The notes beneath the pieces are model-generated. The model was not told where the DNA came from, searched no databases, and was given only the letters and a program-made list of their open reading frames with translations. DNA of 64,000 nucleotides from Psychrosphaera saromensis (lineage in GTDB: Bacteria > Pseudomonadota > Gammaproteobacteria > Enterobacterales > Alteromonadaceae): positions 1,018,824 through 1,082,823 of the forward strand of contig NZ_MSCH01000003.1 of the NCBI RefSeq assembly GCF_002954545.1, given 5' to 3'. Every line of letters starts with the position of its first letter. Positions within the stretch are counted from its first letter, which is position 1. Below, piece by piece: positions 21,593 through 29,179 of the stretch. A program made the position numbers and the translations under genes.

Positions 21593-22554
21593 ATAGAAAA
21601 ATCCAACCGAGTTAAAACAAGCTCACCTATTCCTTGAACCAACCTAGGCTCAAAATCTAAAGCCTTACAATGAATGCAAGTAACATTGCGGTGATAATTA
21701 GCTGTCAATATAGAAGCTAATACATGTGGTTTAGGACCAAATAAAGCTATTGAAATATTACAATCACTCTTCAAAGGAGATATTATTTGATTTAAATAAT
21801 CGAAGCAAACCGTGACGTTAGTTAAAGGAAGGCCTAATAGTTTATTTTTCCCGCCTAAATTCGAGTCTATAAATTCAGAATTAAATGCCAATACATTTTC
21901 AACATAGCTTTCTTTTGCGCTCGGAGATGCATAAATACCATAACTTTTATCCGGATTAATAGCATTATTAATAACTTGAGGTCCCACGGAATCAAAGCCT
22001 AACAAGAATAATGCAGCTTTCTTAGTAAATGTTAATGGAGAGCCCTCGCAGCCTTGAAGTATAAGTGGTTGTGAAAAATTTTTATGCTCAATAATTTCAG
22101 GATACTCACCCACTGAATAAGAAAAATCTATGCTTATATCTATCTTATTGTCTTTCTGGATGAATTTTAAAAAGAAAAATATAATAATTGAAAGTAATGA
22201 TTTTGTCATAGAAGAATAATCAATCAGTACCCTTAACTTATCCTTACTTTTTAAGTCTATTGTATCAGCCCACTGATAAAGCCTATTAAACTGACCTTGA
22301 GTATCAGCAGAAGAGTGCCTGTATATATTTTTACTTTCAAATTTATTAACAAAAAAGCTATCGATAGACTTTCTGTGAAGCATATCAGCATGCTCTGAAT
22401 ACGAATATACCAAGACATCATTGATATTCGTTTTATCAATGATCTCTGATAAAAAAGTACAACGTGGTTCGTACCCACAACAGAGTACGGCTAAATCATA
22501 CTTTGAGTCCAAAAGAACCTTGCGTGAAATATCACTTACATTGAATTTACTCAT
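21589..22554 (-). CDS. Unknown protein of the three-gene phosphoesterase/ATPase operon
   Basis: A 321-residue protein with no family name I can give. Visible landmarks, numbered from the TTG codon one position upstream of the chosen ATG, are a Rossmann-like start LAVLCCGYEPRC (26-33), LIDYSSMTKSLL (111-122) after a beta strand, DFSYSVGEYPEII (144-156), FLLGFDSVGP (184-193), ALFGPKPHVLASILTANY (271-288) and a final EPRLVQGIGELVLTRLDF. The alternating strands and helices suggest two alpha/beta halves, as in ligand-sensing or nucleotide-handling folds. Its start ATG overlaps the ATPase stop by 8 bases (ATGAGTAA). It is the last gene of the operon. No signal peptide or transmembrane helix is convincing. 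Confidence 0.75.
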   Translation of the reverse strand: MSKFNVSDISRKVLLDSKYDLAVLCCGYEPRCTFLSEIIDKTNINDVLVYSYSEHADMLHRKSIDSFFVNKFESKNIYRHSSADTQGQFNRLYQWADTIDLKSKDKLRVLIDYSSMTKSLLSIIIFFFLKFIQKDNKIDISIDFSYSVGEYPEIIEHKNFSQPLILQGCEGSPLTFTKKAALFLLGFDSVGPQVINNAINPDKSYGIYASPSAKESYVENVLAFNSEFIDSNLGGKNKLLGLPLTNVTVCFDYLNQIISPLKSDCNISIALFGPKPHVLASILTANYHRNVTCIHCKALDFEPRLVQGIGELVLTRLDFSI

Positions 22555-24334
22555 CAAACATCTCTATTTGGTCAATTGGATTAGTACCGACAGTCCTAAT
22601 TGAACTGTTAGAAATTCTTTTTTGAATAGTACTTAACTTAAGCACTCCCCCCCTTCTAGGTGGAAGGAAAAATTGAGGACTTATGCTTCCTGATAAATGA
22701 AAACGACCAGACATGATTGGCATATTATCATCACCATCAGCTGTGGTGATGTGAGGAATTAACAAACCTAAATCGACAGAAATCCTCACAGCGTCCCATA
22801 TAACTTTGTCTGTTAAATCAAATTCAAAAGACATATTAATTTCAGTTCCAATTTTTTCATTATGTAAGGAGCCTTTGAAGTAATTTCCGACCTGAGTTAA
22901 AAAAATAGCTGCATTTGACCCATTTTCTTCCGCACGTATAGAATCAATTTCTGATATTGAGAAGCTTTTGATTATGCGACCTTGACGTCCTTTTTCTAAA
23001 GGGGCGAAGCTAGAGGAATTATTTTGAGAAGTTATAAATCTATTAAACAAATTAATTAATTTTCTAGGATTCCCATCACAACATTTTATTGCTACATCAT
23101 AGCCAGAGAATATTTTTGGTGCAGCGTAAGCTTGACCTGTAGTTGACTCAAAATAATCCTTAAGAACAAGTAGAGGTCTGACTTTTCTCTCAATTTCATC
23201 GCTAAAGCTCTTTCCTGTAGGATTATTTTTATACAACCTCGTAGCCCTTTCAATAGTAGAAGGATTGCAATATCGATTTATGTAATACATTATTTTTTTA
23301 TTCGGCATAACTTCTGCAGAATTATCTGTTAAATCAGACTTACCTAGTAAGTATTTTAAAGTTATACCTGTATCAGAAAGCTTTGAACCTGCGACCTTCT
23401 TATCAAATAACTTTTCTGCAAATTCAAGAATGATCTTATCTGCATCTTTTTGAGACTTATCTATGGTTCCTAGCCTATCTAAGTACAAGTAATCAAAATC
23501 GTGTTTCGCGTTTAAATTCTCATCAATATTTGTTTTGAGGGTTTTGTGTTTGTAAGGCATTGTCGTGATTTTAAAAACCACTTCGGTATAAGTACGAAGT
23601 TGTGTATTAATAAGCTTCCATTGCCCCTCAGTAAGTACCTCTGCTTCATCTAAACAAATTGCCCAAGTTGTTTGGTCTGAGAAACCAAGCTCTTGTTTTA
23701 ATATTTCTATCCCCATTTTTATGGGTGAAAATAAATCTGTATGAAACTTTCTCCCAATCTCCAAATCGTGCTTATCTAACGGGAAACCCAAGGAAGCTTT
23801 ATTGAAGCAAAAGTTTTTTTCAAACTCTAAAGCTGAAAGCGAACTATTAAGTTTGTCTAATGATTCATACCTTTCACCTAACCATAAATCACCTAGCTTT
23901 AGGGAAATATTTCTCTCATGAATAACACTATCGACAGAACTTTTTGAATATCTCTCAATGCAGTGTTTAATTATATTTATAAAACGGCTACAGCTTGATA
24001 AATTCACACCCCAAATAAAGAAGAAATCACTTTGCTGAGGATCTTCCTGAATTGACTGTAGTTTGGCTAAAAACTCCGGCTTAAACGGAACAAATGTGGC
24101 GATAAAAGATTTTTTGCTTATAATTGCTCTTGCACGCTCATCTTGATATTGTGATAGTCCATCAAATGCCAACATCTTCGCAAACGCAGTTTTACCAGTT
24201 CCTCTTGCGCCCAGAATTATATGATTTCGTTTCGAAAATAAACGTTCAAATGTAGTGGTCCAAATAAATTCAGAAGCCAATTGTTTACTTGTCATATCCC
24301 TTGCATTAGATGATTCAAAAACATTTTTATCCAT
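22547..24334 (-). CDS. P-loop ATPase, ORC/CDC6-like, of the three-gene operon
   Basis: A 595-residue cytoplasmic ATPase. Walker A is GARGTGKT (residues 42-49), preceded by FIWTTTFERLFSKRNHIILG. Walker B is WAICLDEAEVL (DEAE, 228-232), followed by a sensor-1-like stretch FKITTMPYK. A GNPRKLINLFNRF motif in the C-terminal half resembles the sensor-2 / lid arginine region of ORC/CDC6-type AAA+ proteins. The last ~130 residues look like a winged-helix or adaptor part. It overlaps the phosphoesterase stop by 8 bases (ATGGATAA). The family assignment is from pattern, not from a search; a STAND-like NTPase is the alternative. A defence role is inferred from context. Confidence 0.75.
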   Translation of the reverse strand: MDKNVFESSNARDMTSKQLASEFIWTTTFERLFSKRNHIILGARGTGKTAFAKMLAFDGLSQYQDERARAIISKKSFIATFVPFKPEFLAKLQSIQEDPQQSDFFFIWGVNLSSCSRFINIIKHCIERYSKSSVDSVIHERNISLKLGDLWLGERYESLDKLNSSLSALEFEKNFCFNKASLGFPLDKHDLEIGRKFHTDLFSPIKMGIEILKQELGFSDQTTWAICLDEAEVLTEGQWKLINTQLRTYTEVVFKITTMPYKHKTLKTNIDENLNAKHDFDYLYLDRLGTIDKSQKDADKIILEFAEKLFDKKVAGSKLSDTGITLKYLLGKSDLTDNSAEVMPNKKIMYYINRYCNPSTIERATRLYKNNPTGKSFSDEIERKVRPLLVLKDYFESTTGQAYAAPKIFSGYDVAIKCCDGNPRKLINLFNRFITSQNNSSSFAPLEKGRQGRIIKSFSISEIDSIRAEENGSNAAIFLTQVGNYFKGSLHNEKIGTEINMSFEFDLTDKVIWDAVRISVDLGLLIPHITTADGDDNMPIMSGRFHLSGSISPQFFLPPRRGGVLKLSTIQKRISNSSIRTVGTNPIDQIEMFDE

Positions 24335-25568
24335 TACTGGCTTCCTCCTTTTTTAACAAAATAATCTCAGGTTCACTATATGTCGTGAATCCAATCTCAG
24401 TTTCTAATTTTTTTAATACCATAGTTAAAACAATTGACGAGCAATATCGAATTCCAACATCATCAGTTATAATGTCAGACCATTTTATATGACTTGAATT
24501 TAAAAACCTGTCATTAATAATACATTTTAATTTCGACTCTAAAGTATTACGGTTGTAACTACTGCCAAATCTAGACTCATGGGGAATAGAATCACGAGTC
24601 GAATCATTTTTAATCCAACCATGTTGAACAAAATGACTCCAACTGAGAATTCTTCCTTGTGGAATAAGATGATCGCTGCACTTTTGATCTATTTCAATAA
24701 TATGAAAGGCGTTTCCAACATCATCAAACCAACGGTCATCTAGTCTTGAGACAAAACTACCAGCGCACAAAATATTCATAGGGTGACGTGCGTCTGTAAC
24801 CAAATGACGATACCTAGGAATGTGTTTATGACCATGAACTAGAAAATCAAAACAATATTCAGCTGCCAACTCAATTAAAGCGTCAGAGTTAGACATAATG
24901 CTATAATCTGCATCTGGGAATGTTTTCTCTTGATAATTTAAAGGGTGGTGATGAAACAGGAGTATTTTGGTTTTACCTTCAAGAAGATCTTTATGCTTAT
25001 CTAATTCTTCTCTAACTAAACGAATTGATTCGGTTGATAATTCACCGTTATGAATTTTTTTTTCATCATTATCATTTGCAGAAGAGTTAAATGAGAGGAC
25101 TGCAACTTGCTCAGTGCACCAAAGAACAAAGTACGGTGAAATATGAAATTTACCAAAAGTGGCTTGAGACAATAATCCTTTGATAAATGAGTTATTGTTA
25201 AATAGCTGATATCTTGCATCTCTAATCTCTTGCTCATCAGACACTCCTTGCTCTTTAATCGTTTTACCCATATTCCAATTAGAATCATGATTACCTGGAG
25301 TGATAAAGATCGCGTCATAAGGCACCCTTAGAATGTCTGCCAACTCCTTTATCTTTAAAGAGGCTAATTCAAATTCTTCATTATTGGCGCAGTTGGTTAT
25401 ATCGCCTGCCACTAACAGAACATCACATTTGTAATTATCTCCTTGAAAATGCTCTCGAAAAGGGGAAGTATAATCATTAATGATAGAGTGTTCGCTATCA
25501 TTAGGGGTAAAATCCTTTCCTCTAGCGTATTCTCCAATGTGAAGGTCACTGATTACGGCTATTTTCAT
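24327..25568 (-). CDS. Calcineurin-like metallophosphoesterase, first gene of the operon
   Basis: A 413-residue metallophosphoesterase. All five metal-site motifs are present in order: ISDLHIGE (D8, H10), LLVAGDITN, TPGNHDSN, LFHHHPL and VHGHKHIP. The enzyme should hydrolyse phosphoesters (nucleotide, nucleic acid or protein phosphate); the substrate cannot be read from the motifs. The C-terminal ~120 residues after the core are an extra domain of unknown kind. ATG 25568 gives the normal opening MKIAVISDLH; an earlier in-frame start at 25616 adds 16 residues without a motif. It leads a minus-strand operon with 8-base overlaps at both junctions. Confidence 0.85.
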   Translation of the reverse strand: MKIAVISDLHIGEYARGKDFTPNDSEHSIINDYTSPFREHFQGDNYKCDVLLVAGDITNCANNEEFELASLKIKELADILRVPYDAIFITPGNHDSNWNMGKTIKEQGVSDEQEIRDARYQLFNNNSFIKGLLSQATFGKFHISPYFVLWCTEQVAVLSFNSSANDNDEKKIHNGELSTESIRLVREELDKHKDLLEGKTKILLFHHHPLNYQEKTFPDADYSIMSNSDALIELAAEYCFDFLVHGHKHIPRYRHLVTDARHPMNILCAGSFVSRLDDRWFDDVGNAFHIIEIDQKCSDHLIPQGRILSWSHFVQHGWIKNDSTRDSIPHESRFGSSYNRNTLESKLKCIINDRFLNSSHIKWSDIITDDVGIRYCSSIVLTMVLKKLETEIGFTTYSEPEIILLKKEEASNG

Positions 25569-25756
25569 TAAATCTGCTTTAGTGGATTTATTTCTTACAT
25601 ACATTAACCATAGCAAAGTTAGAATTAACTTTATAGAACAATAATAAAAGGGTCTGAATTTTGGGGGGATGTTATCAAGATATGGATGTTTTATTGATGA
25701 CCGCCGAGGGGGGAAACCTTAAAGCTCATTTGGCTGAATATTTAACAGGAATAATA

Positions 25757-25843
25757 TAAAACTAAATCACAACGCCTTTGCTTTTTGAAAGAGAAAGCAA
25801 ATCACCGTAGGTGCCTTTGTGGTAACTGCGATTGGTTTAAGAC
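25757..25843 (-). repeat. Duplicated toxin-gene tail (relic)
   Basis: This stretch repeats 26233-26320, the 3' end of the ParE-type toxin gene, at roughly 90% identity by eye. On the minus strand it reads LNQSQLPQRHLR then stop, against LNQSQLPQKHLRSGLL in the intact gene. It abuts copy B of the intergenic element on one side. The toxin body and antitoxin are missing here, so this is a deletion relic, not a gene. The 25617-25756 stretch before it holds only the phosphoesterase upstream region. Confidence 0.8.
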
Positions 25844-26163
25844 AAAAATAACGTGGACACCCATTCTAATTATTTACAAATAAATAAGTCCATCTACAAC
25901 TAGTGAGCCGTCAGGCTCATTAGAGTTTTTAGCTTTGCTCTTGCTCTGCTTTACCTCTCCATCTAAATATTCCTGATATAAAATAAGTTTTCAAAAGTAT
26001 GAGACAGGACGTCGAGTGAGGGATGGTGTTCAGGGACGAATGTTCATCCCGTCTTTGTAGACAAAACTTAATTTTGTAGAAGATTAGAATATTGGAAGGA
26101 TGCGGCTTTTTCGCCTACCTTTTTGGCTGTTGAAAAAGGTATGGTCGCCGAGGGGCGAAATAA
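25844..26163 (-). repeat. Intergenic element, copy B (inverted)
   Basis: Copy B reads on the minus strand and matches copy A over most of its length, including the hairpin arms (26020-26025 and 26045-26050) and the block CTTTTTCAACAGCCAAAAAGG. Its small end hairpin is GAGCC-TGAC-GGCTC (25905-25918 region). The tail AATTAGAATGGGTGTCCACG points towards the three-gene operon, as does the tail of copy C. The operon is therefore bracketed by inward-facing copies. No gene lies within it. Confidence 0.82.
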
Positions 26164-26232
26164 GATCTATCACATTTGTGCAATGTAATAGTTAGAAAGT
26201 AATTTAGTTCAGTCTCTTATCTTTAGAACTTA

Positions 26233-26320
26233 AAAACTAAATCACAACGCCTTTGCCTTTTGAAAGAGAAAGTAATCCGCTCCGTAGGTGCTTTTGTGGT
26301 AACTGCGATTGGTTTAAGAC
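26233..26320 (-). repeat. Intact partner of the duplicated toxin tail
   Basis: The right-hand member of a direct repeat whose other copy is at 25757-25843. It covers the last ~27 codons of the ParE-type toxin gene plus a few bases beyond its stop. Together the two copies bracket element copy B. Confidence 0.8.
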
Positions 26321-26578
26321 TGCAACCACCAAAATAAAACGGTTTTCTTTAGTAAAGTAAACCGTGTGCTTACCAATTGGAAAGTAAAATCCATTTTGGA
26401 ATAACTCATTGCAGGTTATTCCAACGGATGGATTATCAGCTAGCATCTCAAATCCAGTAAGAAGTTTGTTTTTGTAGCTATCCCACTGTGTCTGAGAAAA
26501 TTCTGAAACCGTATAGTGTTTGATTTTGAGTAAATGAGCCTGCGCTAATTTACTTAGTTTATATTTGCTTTTGCGCAT
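26237..26578 (-). CDS. RelE/ParE-family toxin
   Basis: A 113-residue type II toxin of the RelE/ParE superfamily. The pattern YKLSKLAQAHLLKIKHYTVSEFSQTQWDSY is the usual N-terminal helical hairpin, followed by the strands NELFQNGFYFPIGKHTVYF and ILVVAVLNQSQLPQKHL. The substrate (gyrase or ribosome) cannot be told. The last ~15 residues (SGLLSLSKGKGVVI) run past the normal family end. The duplicated copy stops at that point, so this tail may be a read-through extension. It starts 2 bases after the antitoxin stop. Confidence 0.85.
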   Translation of the reverse strand: MRKSKYKLSKLAQAHLLKIKHYTVSEFSQTQWDSYKNKLLTGFEMLADNPSVGITCNELFQNGFYFPIGKHTVYFTKENRFILVVAVLNQSQLPQKHLRSGLLSLSKGKGVVI

Positions 26579-26580
26579 AT

Positions 26581-26823
26581 TTACAAAGCATTCAGGAAGG
26601 TTTCACCGTCAACCACATTACCTTGAGCTAAATCTTCTTTGGCAGATTCAAAACAGTGTTTTACGTACTCGGCTTTCATAGTTTCGAGTTCTTCATAATC
26701 TTTAATAGACATCACAACAACAGCATCTTTGCTGTTTTTACTAATCTTAATTGGCTCACGTTGAGCGTTTAGAAGTAACTCACCGAAATTACGTTTAGCA
26801 TCATTCGCTGTTAATGTGTTCAT
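26581..26823 (-). CDS. Phd/YefM-family antitoxin
   Basis: An 80-residue antitoxin. MNTLTANDAKRNFGELLLNAQREPIKISKNSKDAVVVMSIKDYEEL is the Phd/YefM DNA-binding N-terminal domain, and the remainder is the toxin-binding tail. ATG 26823 is preferred because GGAG lies 7 bases upstream; a longer in-frame start at 26871 adds a hydrophobic stretch not expected in this family. It precedes its toxin, and the pair should autoregulate its promoter, the usual behaviour of such operons. Confidence 0.87.
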   Translation of the reverse strand: MNTLTANDAKRNFGELLLNAQREPIKISKNSKDAVVVMSIKDYEELETMKAEYVKHCFESAKEDLAQGNVVDGETFLNAL

Positions 26824-26969
26824 GCTTAAACTCCAAATCTTGAATAACGGTAATATTATAGGTAAATACATTAAATGTGCAATTTAATTAATTCGTGCGA
26901 TTTGTGTGGTTTGTGCAAAAAATAATAAGAACACGGCTATCACTCTAATTATTTATAAATAAGTTAAGC

Positions 26970-27305
26970 AAAAAAGGCATTTTTAGGTGGTATGCCAAAT
27001 GTTGCAATACCCCTATTGGTAATTCGCTAGGTTCTCAAATGCCGTTTATTGGTGTTGTGCATAACTTTATGGACAATGCATTGACCCGTGATGAGGACTT
27101 AGGTTTGGTAAGAGGTTACTTGCAAAGTAAATACGCTAAAAAAGCCATAGCGCCGCAGGTAAACTCGCCATTTAGCACCACCTTAAGAACAATTTTTAAG
27201 GTGCTTATTTGGAAAGTAAAAGGGCTTAATACGCCGTCAGCCTTTTTCGATAATAACGGCGAGCCAATTGCAAACCCAAGGGTGTTAACACCAAAAGGCG
27301 AGTAG
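26970..27305 (+). pseudogene. 5'-truncated DUF6151 / GFA-like gene
   Basis: From about 26970 the frame reads KGIFRWYAKCCNTPIGNSL and then MPFIGVVHNFMDN, continuing to the stop at 27305. The RWYAxCCNTPIGN stretch is the zinc-binding half of DUF6151 proteins, relatives of glutathione-dependent formaldehyde-activating (GFA) enzymes. The homologous start codon and the first zinc-ligand half are absent. In-frame upstream sequence instead runs into the element tail (AATTATTTATAAATAAG) and a stop at 26946-26948. An ATG at 27039 could give an 88-residue remnant lacking the cysteines. I treat it as a broken gene cut at the accessory-region boundary. Confidence 0.68.
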
Positions 27306-27338
27306 AGGCTTTGTTGTACTCTCTATTGATTTTAACTA

Positions 27339-27566
27339 TTAACGCTTTAGCCTTTGTTTTCTATAAGACACAAACGCCCCAATAGCAGCTAAAAGTAGAA
27401 ATGGTAAAGACGCTAATAATGAATAAAATGGAATTAAGCCCGCCATTTCTGGGTACACTTCATTACCTGCCTTTGTACACAAACCCCAATAGCCAAATAT
27501 GGCCAGTGCTAAGCCCGTTAATAACATTAAGACAGATAAGGTGTTAATTGTTTTAAATTTAGTCAT
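27339..27566 (-). CDS. Small two-helix membrane protein (module protein)
   Basis: A 75-residue protein with two hydrophobic helices. The opening INTLSVLMLLTGLALAIFGYWGL closely resembles the module of the large membrane protein at 30320-31150 (LLMLVTGIGFAIVGDWGL), and both end each module in a charged segment after the second helix. I therefore see a one-module relative. ATG 27566 starts MTKFKTINTL; a longer frame from 27632 begins with a polar 22-residue stretch that looks unlikely. The function is unknown. Confidence 0.55.
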   Translation of the reverse strand: MTKFKTINTLSVLMLLTGLALAIFGYWGLCTKAGNEVYPEMAGLIPFYSLLASLPFLLLAAIGAFVSYRKQRLKR

Positions 27567-27674
27567 GAGCAACTTAGTGACAACTCTAGTTGCGTCATTA
27601 TGCATATAAACCCTGCACTTATAAAACTTCATTAAATTCAGTAGATATCTAATAATAAATGGTCTAGTATAAAT

Positions 27675-27693
27675 GCAAATGAGAATCGTTGTT
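27675..27693 (+). promoter_or_regulatory. Putative Fur box before the Ni-SOD operon
   Basis: GCAAATGAGAATCGTTGTT agrees with the 19-base Fur consensus at 13 positions, including the core AATGA-AATC. It lies 16 bases before the first gene of the operon, where a bound repressor would block transcription. This is a by-eye match only. Confidence 0.5.
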
Positions 27694-27708
27694 ATTTAGG
27701 TCTTTACT

Positions 27709-28158
27709 ATGCGTGAGTGGGAAAATACAATGAGGCAGGTTAAAACTGCCTTTAACGACAAAGTATTCAGTACTGCTATTTCGTTAAATAAAAAGGCGTT
27801 AAGCCTTGCTAATAAGGCGTTCGATAAAAATGTGAGTCAAGATGCGCATAAGGCCGTTGCGTCTGTGATGGTGAGTTATTTTAGCCTAGCGGACTCATAT
27901 ATTGAAATTGGTAGTTTTGATCAGGCATATAAAATGTATCAAAAAAGTTTCATGTTTATTCAAAAACTAAGTAATGAATTGCATAAAAATACGGAATTGA
28001 AAATAGCGATTTATAAAGCAATTAGCCAATTAAATAACGAATGGTATTCGTTTAAGCAACGCCATGAAGGTAACTTATTGTCGACTCATCGTATATCACC
28101 TAGAGATTTTAAGTTGAACCTAGGCCAATTATTAAAAACACATTTAGCGACTCATTAA
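27709..28158 (+). CDS. TPR-like protein, first gene of the Ni-SOD operon
   Basis: A 149-residue soluble, helical protein. The repeat-like segment ASVMVSYFSLADSYIEIGSFDQAYKMYQKSFMFIQKL looks like a tetratricopeptide pair, which normally mediates protein contacts. No signal peptide. I do not recognise a named family beyond a faint DUF2753-like look. It is the first gene of a four-gene run (with the His-rich peptide, sodN and sodX), with a possible Fur box just upstream. A role in maturation or metal delivery for the Ni-SOD is inferred only from position. Confidence 0.6.
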   Translation: MREWENTMRQVKTAFNDKVFSTAISLNKKALSLANKAFDKNVSQDAHKAVASVMVSYFSLADSYIEIGSFDQAYKMYQKSFMFIQKLSNELHKNTELKIAIYKAISQLNNEWYSFKQRHEGNLLSTHRISPRDFKLNLGQLLKTHLATH

Positions 28159-28196
28159 CTCAATTTATTAAGTCAATTCAAACGGAGATTTTTATT

Positions 28197-28385
28197 ATGT
28201 TACGTTATTTAGCTGCGCTGGTTATTGCGTTATTTTCTACGGTTTCACAGGCTCATCCTGGGCATGACCATAGTCATTGGTCTAGCAATTTAACACATCT
28301 GGCTTTGGCATTATCAGTCGCTGGTATTGCAAGTGTTGGGGTTTTTATTTATCGCCGTAAAAAGCAATTAAAGACGGGAGAATAA
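28197..28385 (+). CDS. Small His-rich membrane protein in the Ni-SOD operon
   Basis: A 62-residue protein. Residues 1-19 form a signal peptide (ending SQA). The putative mature start is HPGHDHSHW, a dense cluster of metal-binding histidines. A single transmembrane helix (LALALSVAGIASVGVFIY) and a basic tail RRKKQ follow. Topology would put the histidines in the periplasm. It begins 38 bases after the TPR-like gene and ends 2 bases before sodN. A nickel-handling or nickel-entry role is tempting but is inference. Confidence 0.65.
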   Translation: MLRYLAALVIALFSTVSQAHPGHDHSHWSSNLTHLALALSVAGIASVGVFIYRRKKQLKTGE

Positions 28386-28387
28386 TC

Positions 28388-28894
28388 GTGTTACATTCAA
28401 TTTTACATTCTTTAGATAAGACGTTTTCTTTTAAAACAGCATCAGCACATTGTGATATACCGTGTAAAATATACGACCCTAGTACGGCGCAAATTTGTGC
28501 ATTGTCTATGGTTAGGCTGGTGGATCTGATCAATGAAATCAGTGACAAAGAAGAAATGACAACAGACGACCATGCTCAACTTGTTCGATTAGTTAACGAA
28601 AAAGAAACACACGGTACAAAACTAAAAGACGAAATTAGGGTTATTTGGGGTGATTATTTTAAGCAGCCACAAATTGATAAATACCCTGATATTCACACGC
28701 TTGTTCATCAACTTATGATGCAGACTTCAAAGGGAAAACAAAAAGTTAACCGTGAAGAAACGATAAAAATTCTTGAACTGGTTAATGACTTTGCCACTAT
28801 TTTTTGGGAAACCAAAGGCGTGGCAACTTATGTTGCTACATGCCCATATCCGCCAAGCTTAGCAGTGGTATACCCTAAGTTAGACGCACTTTAA
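28388..28894 (+). CDS. sodN: Nickel superoxide dismutase SodN
   Basis: Dismutates superoxide using nickel. The 168-residue precursor has a 20-residue leader ending in TASA, then HCDIPCKIYDP, the nickel hook: His1, Cys2, Cys6 with Asp3, Pro5 and Tyr9 all present after cleavage. The usual Gly7 is Lys here. The rest is the four-helix bundle. The start is GTG 28388 with GGGAG 8-12 bases upstream. SodX, encoded next, should cleave the leader. No Sec signal is seen, so the enzyme is likely cytoplasmic. Confidence 0.93.
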   Translation: MLHSILHSLDKTFSFKTASAHCDIPCKIYDPSTAQICALSMVRLVDLINEISDKEEMTTDDHAQLVRLVNEKETHGTKLKDEIRVIWGDYFKQPQIDKYPDIHTLVHQLMMQTSKGKQKVNREETIKILELVNDFATIFWETKGVATYVATCPYPPSLAVVYPKLDAL

Positions 28895-29179
28895 TTGTTG
28901 CTTAATATCATTAAAGTTCAAGGTAATAGTATGTTGCCTGAGCTTACTCATGGTGACTTTGTTGTGGTGAGTAAGCTTTACAGAACATTGAATGTTGGTG
29001 ATATGGTTGTTGCTGAACATTCTACATATGCTTGTATTATTAAACGTATAACGCAAATATCTAAAGTGAAAGGCCTCTTACTGTCAGGTGATAATAAAAG
29101 TAGCATTTCTTCTCACCAAATAGGTTGGGTATCTAAAGATGATATTTGGGGTAAAGTCCGGTTAAAAGTTAAAAGTTAA
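28895..29179 (+). CDS. sodX: SodX, Ni-SOD maturation peptidase (S26/S24-like)
   Basis: A 94-residue serine peptidase that removes the SodN leader to expose the nickel-binding His. The catalytic pair is visible: the Ser of GNSMLPEL (residue 11) and the Lys of CIIKRI (near residue 50), as in signal-peptidase-like enzymes. The catalytic Ser lies before the first ATG, so translation must begin at TTG 28895 or TTG 28898, immediately after the sodN stop. The end of the gene runs into a 7-bp tandem array, so its last residues (KVKS) are encoded by repeat units. Confidence 0.88.
   Translation: MLLNIIKVQGNSMLPELTHGDFVVVSKLYRTLNVGDMVVAEHSTYACIIKRITQISKVKGLLLSGDNKSSISSHQIGWVSKDDIWGKVRLKVKS

Noticed and set aside
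21589-25568. Insertion sequence or transposon carrying the three-gene operon
   Set aside because: No transposase or integrase is encoded and no target-site duplication was found; the repeats alone do not establish a transposon.
25682-25759. 25-codon ORF starting MDVLLMTAEGG ahead of the toxin-tail relic
   Set aside because: No ribosome site, no recognised likeness, too short to support; possibly a gene remnant, so mentioned only here.
21051-26163. CRISPR array in the repeat-rich accessory region
   Set aside because: The repeats are few, ~230-320 bases long and in both orientations; there are no short regular repeats with unique spacers and no cas genes.
26233-26968. Integron cassette array explaining the toxin-antitoxin pair and repeats
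   Set aside because: No integrase is present, copies are in opposite directions, and I could not find attC-type core sites (GTTRRRY) with paired arms.
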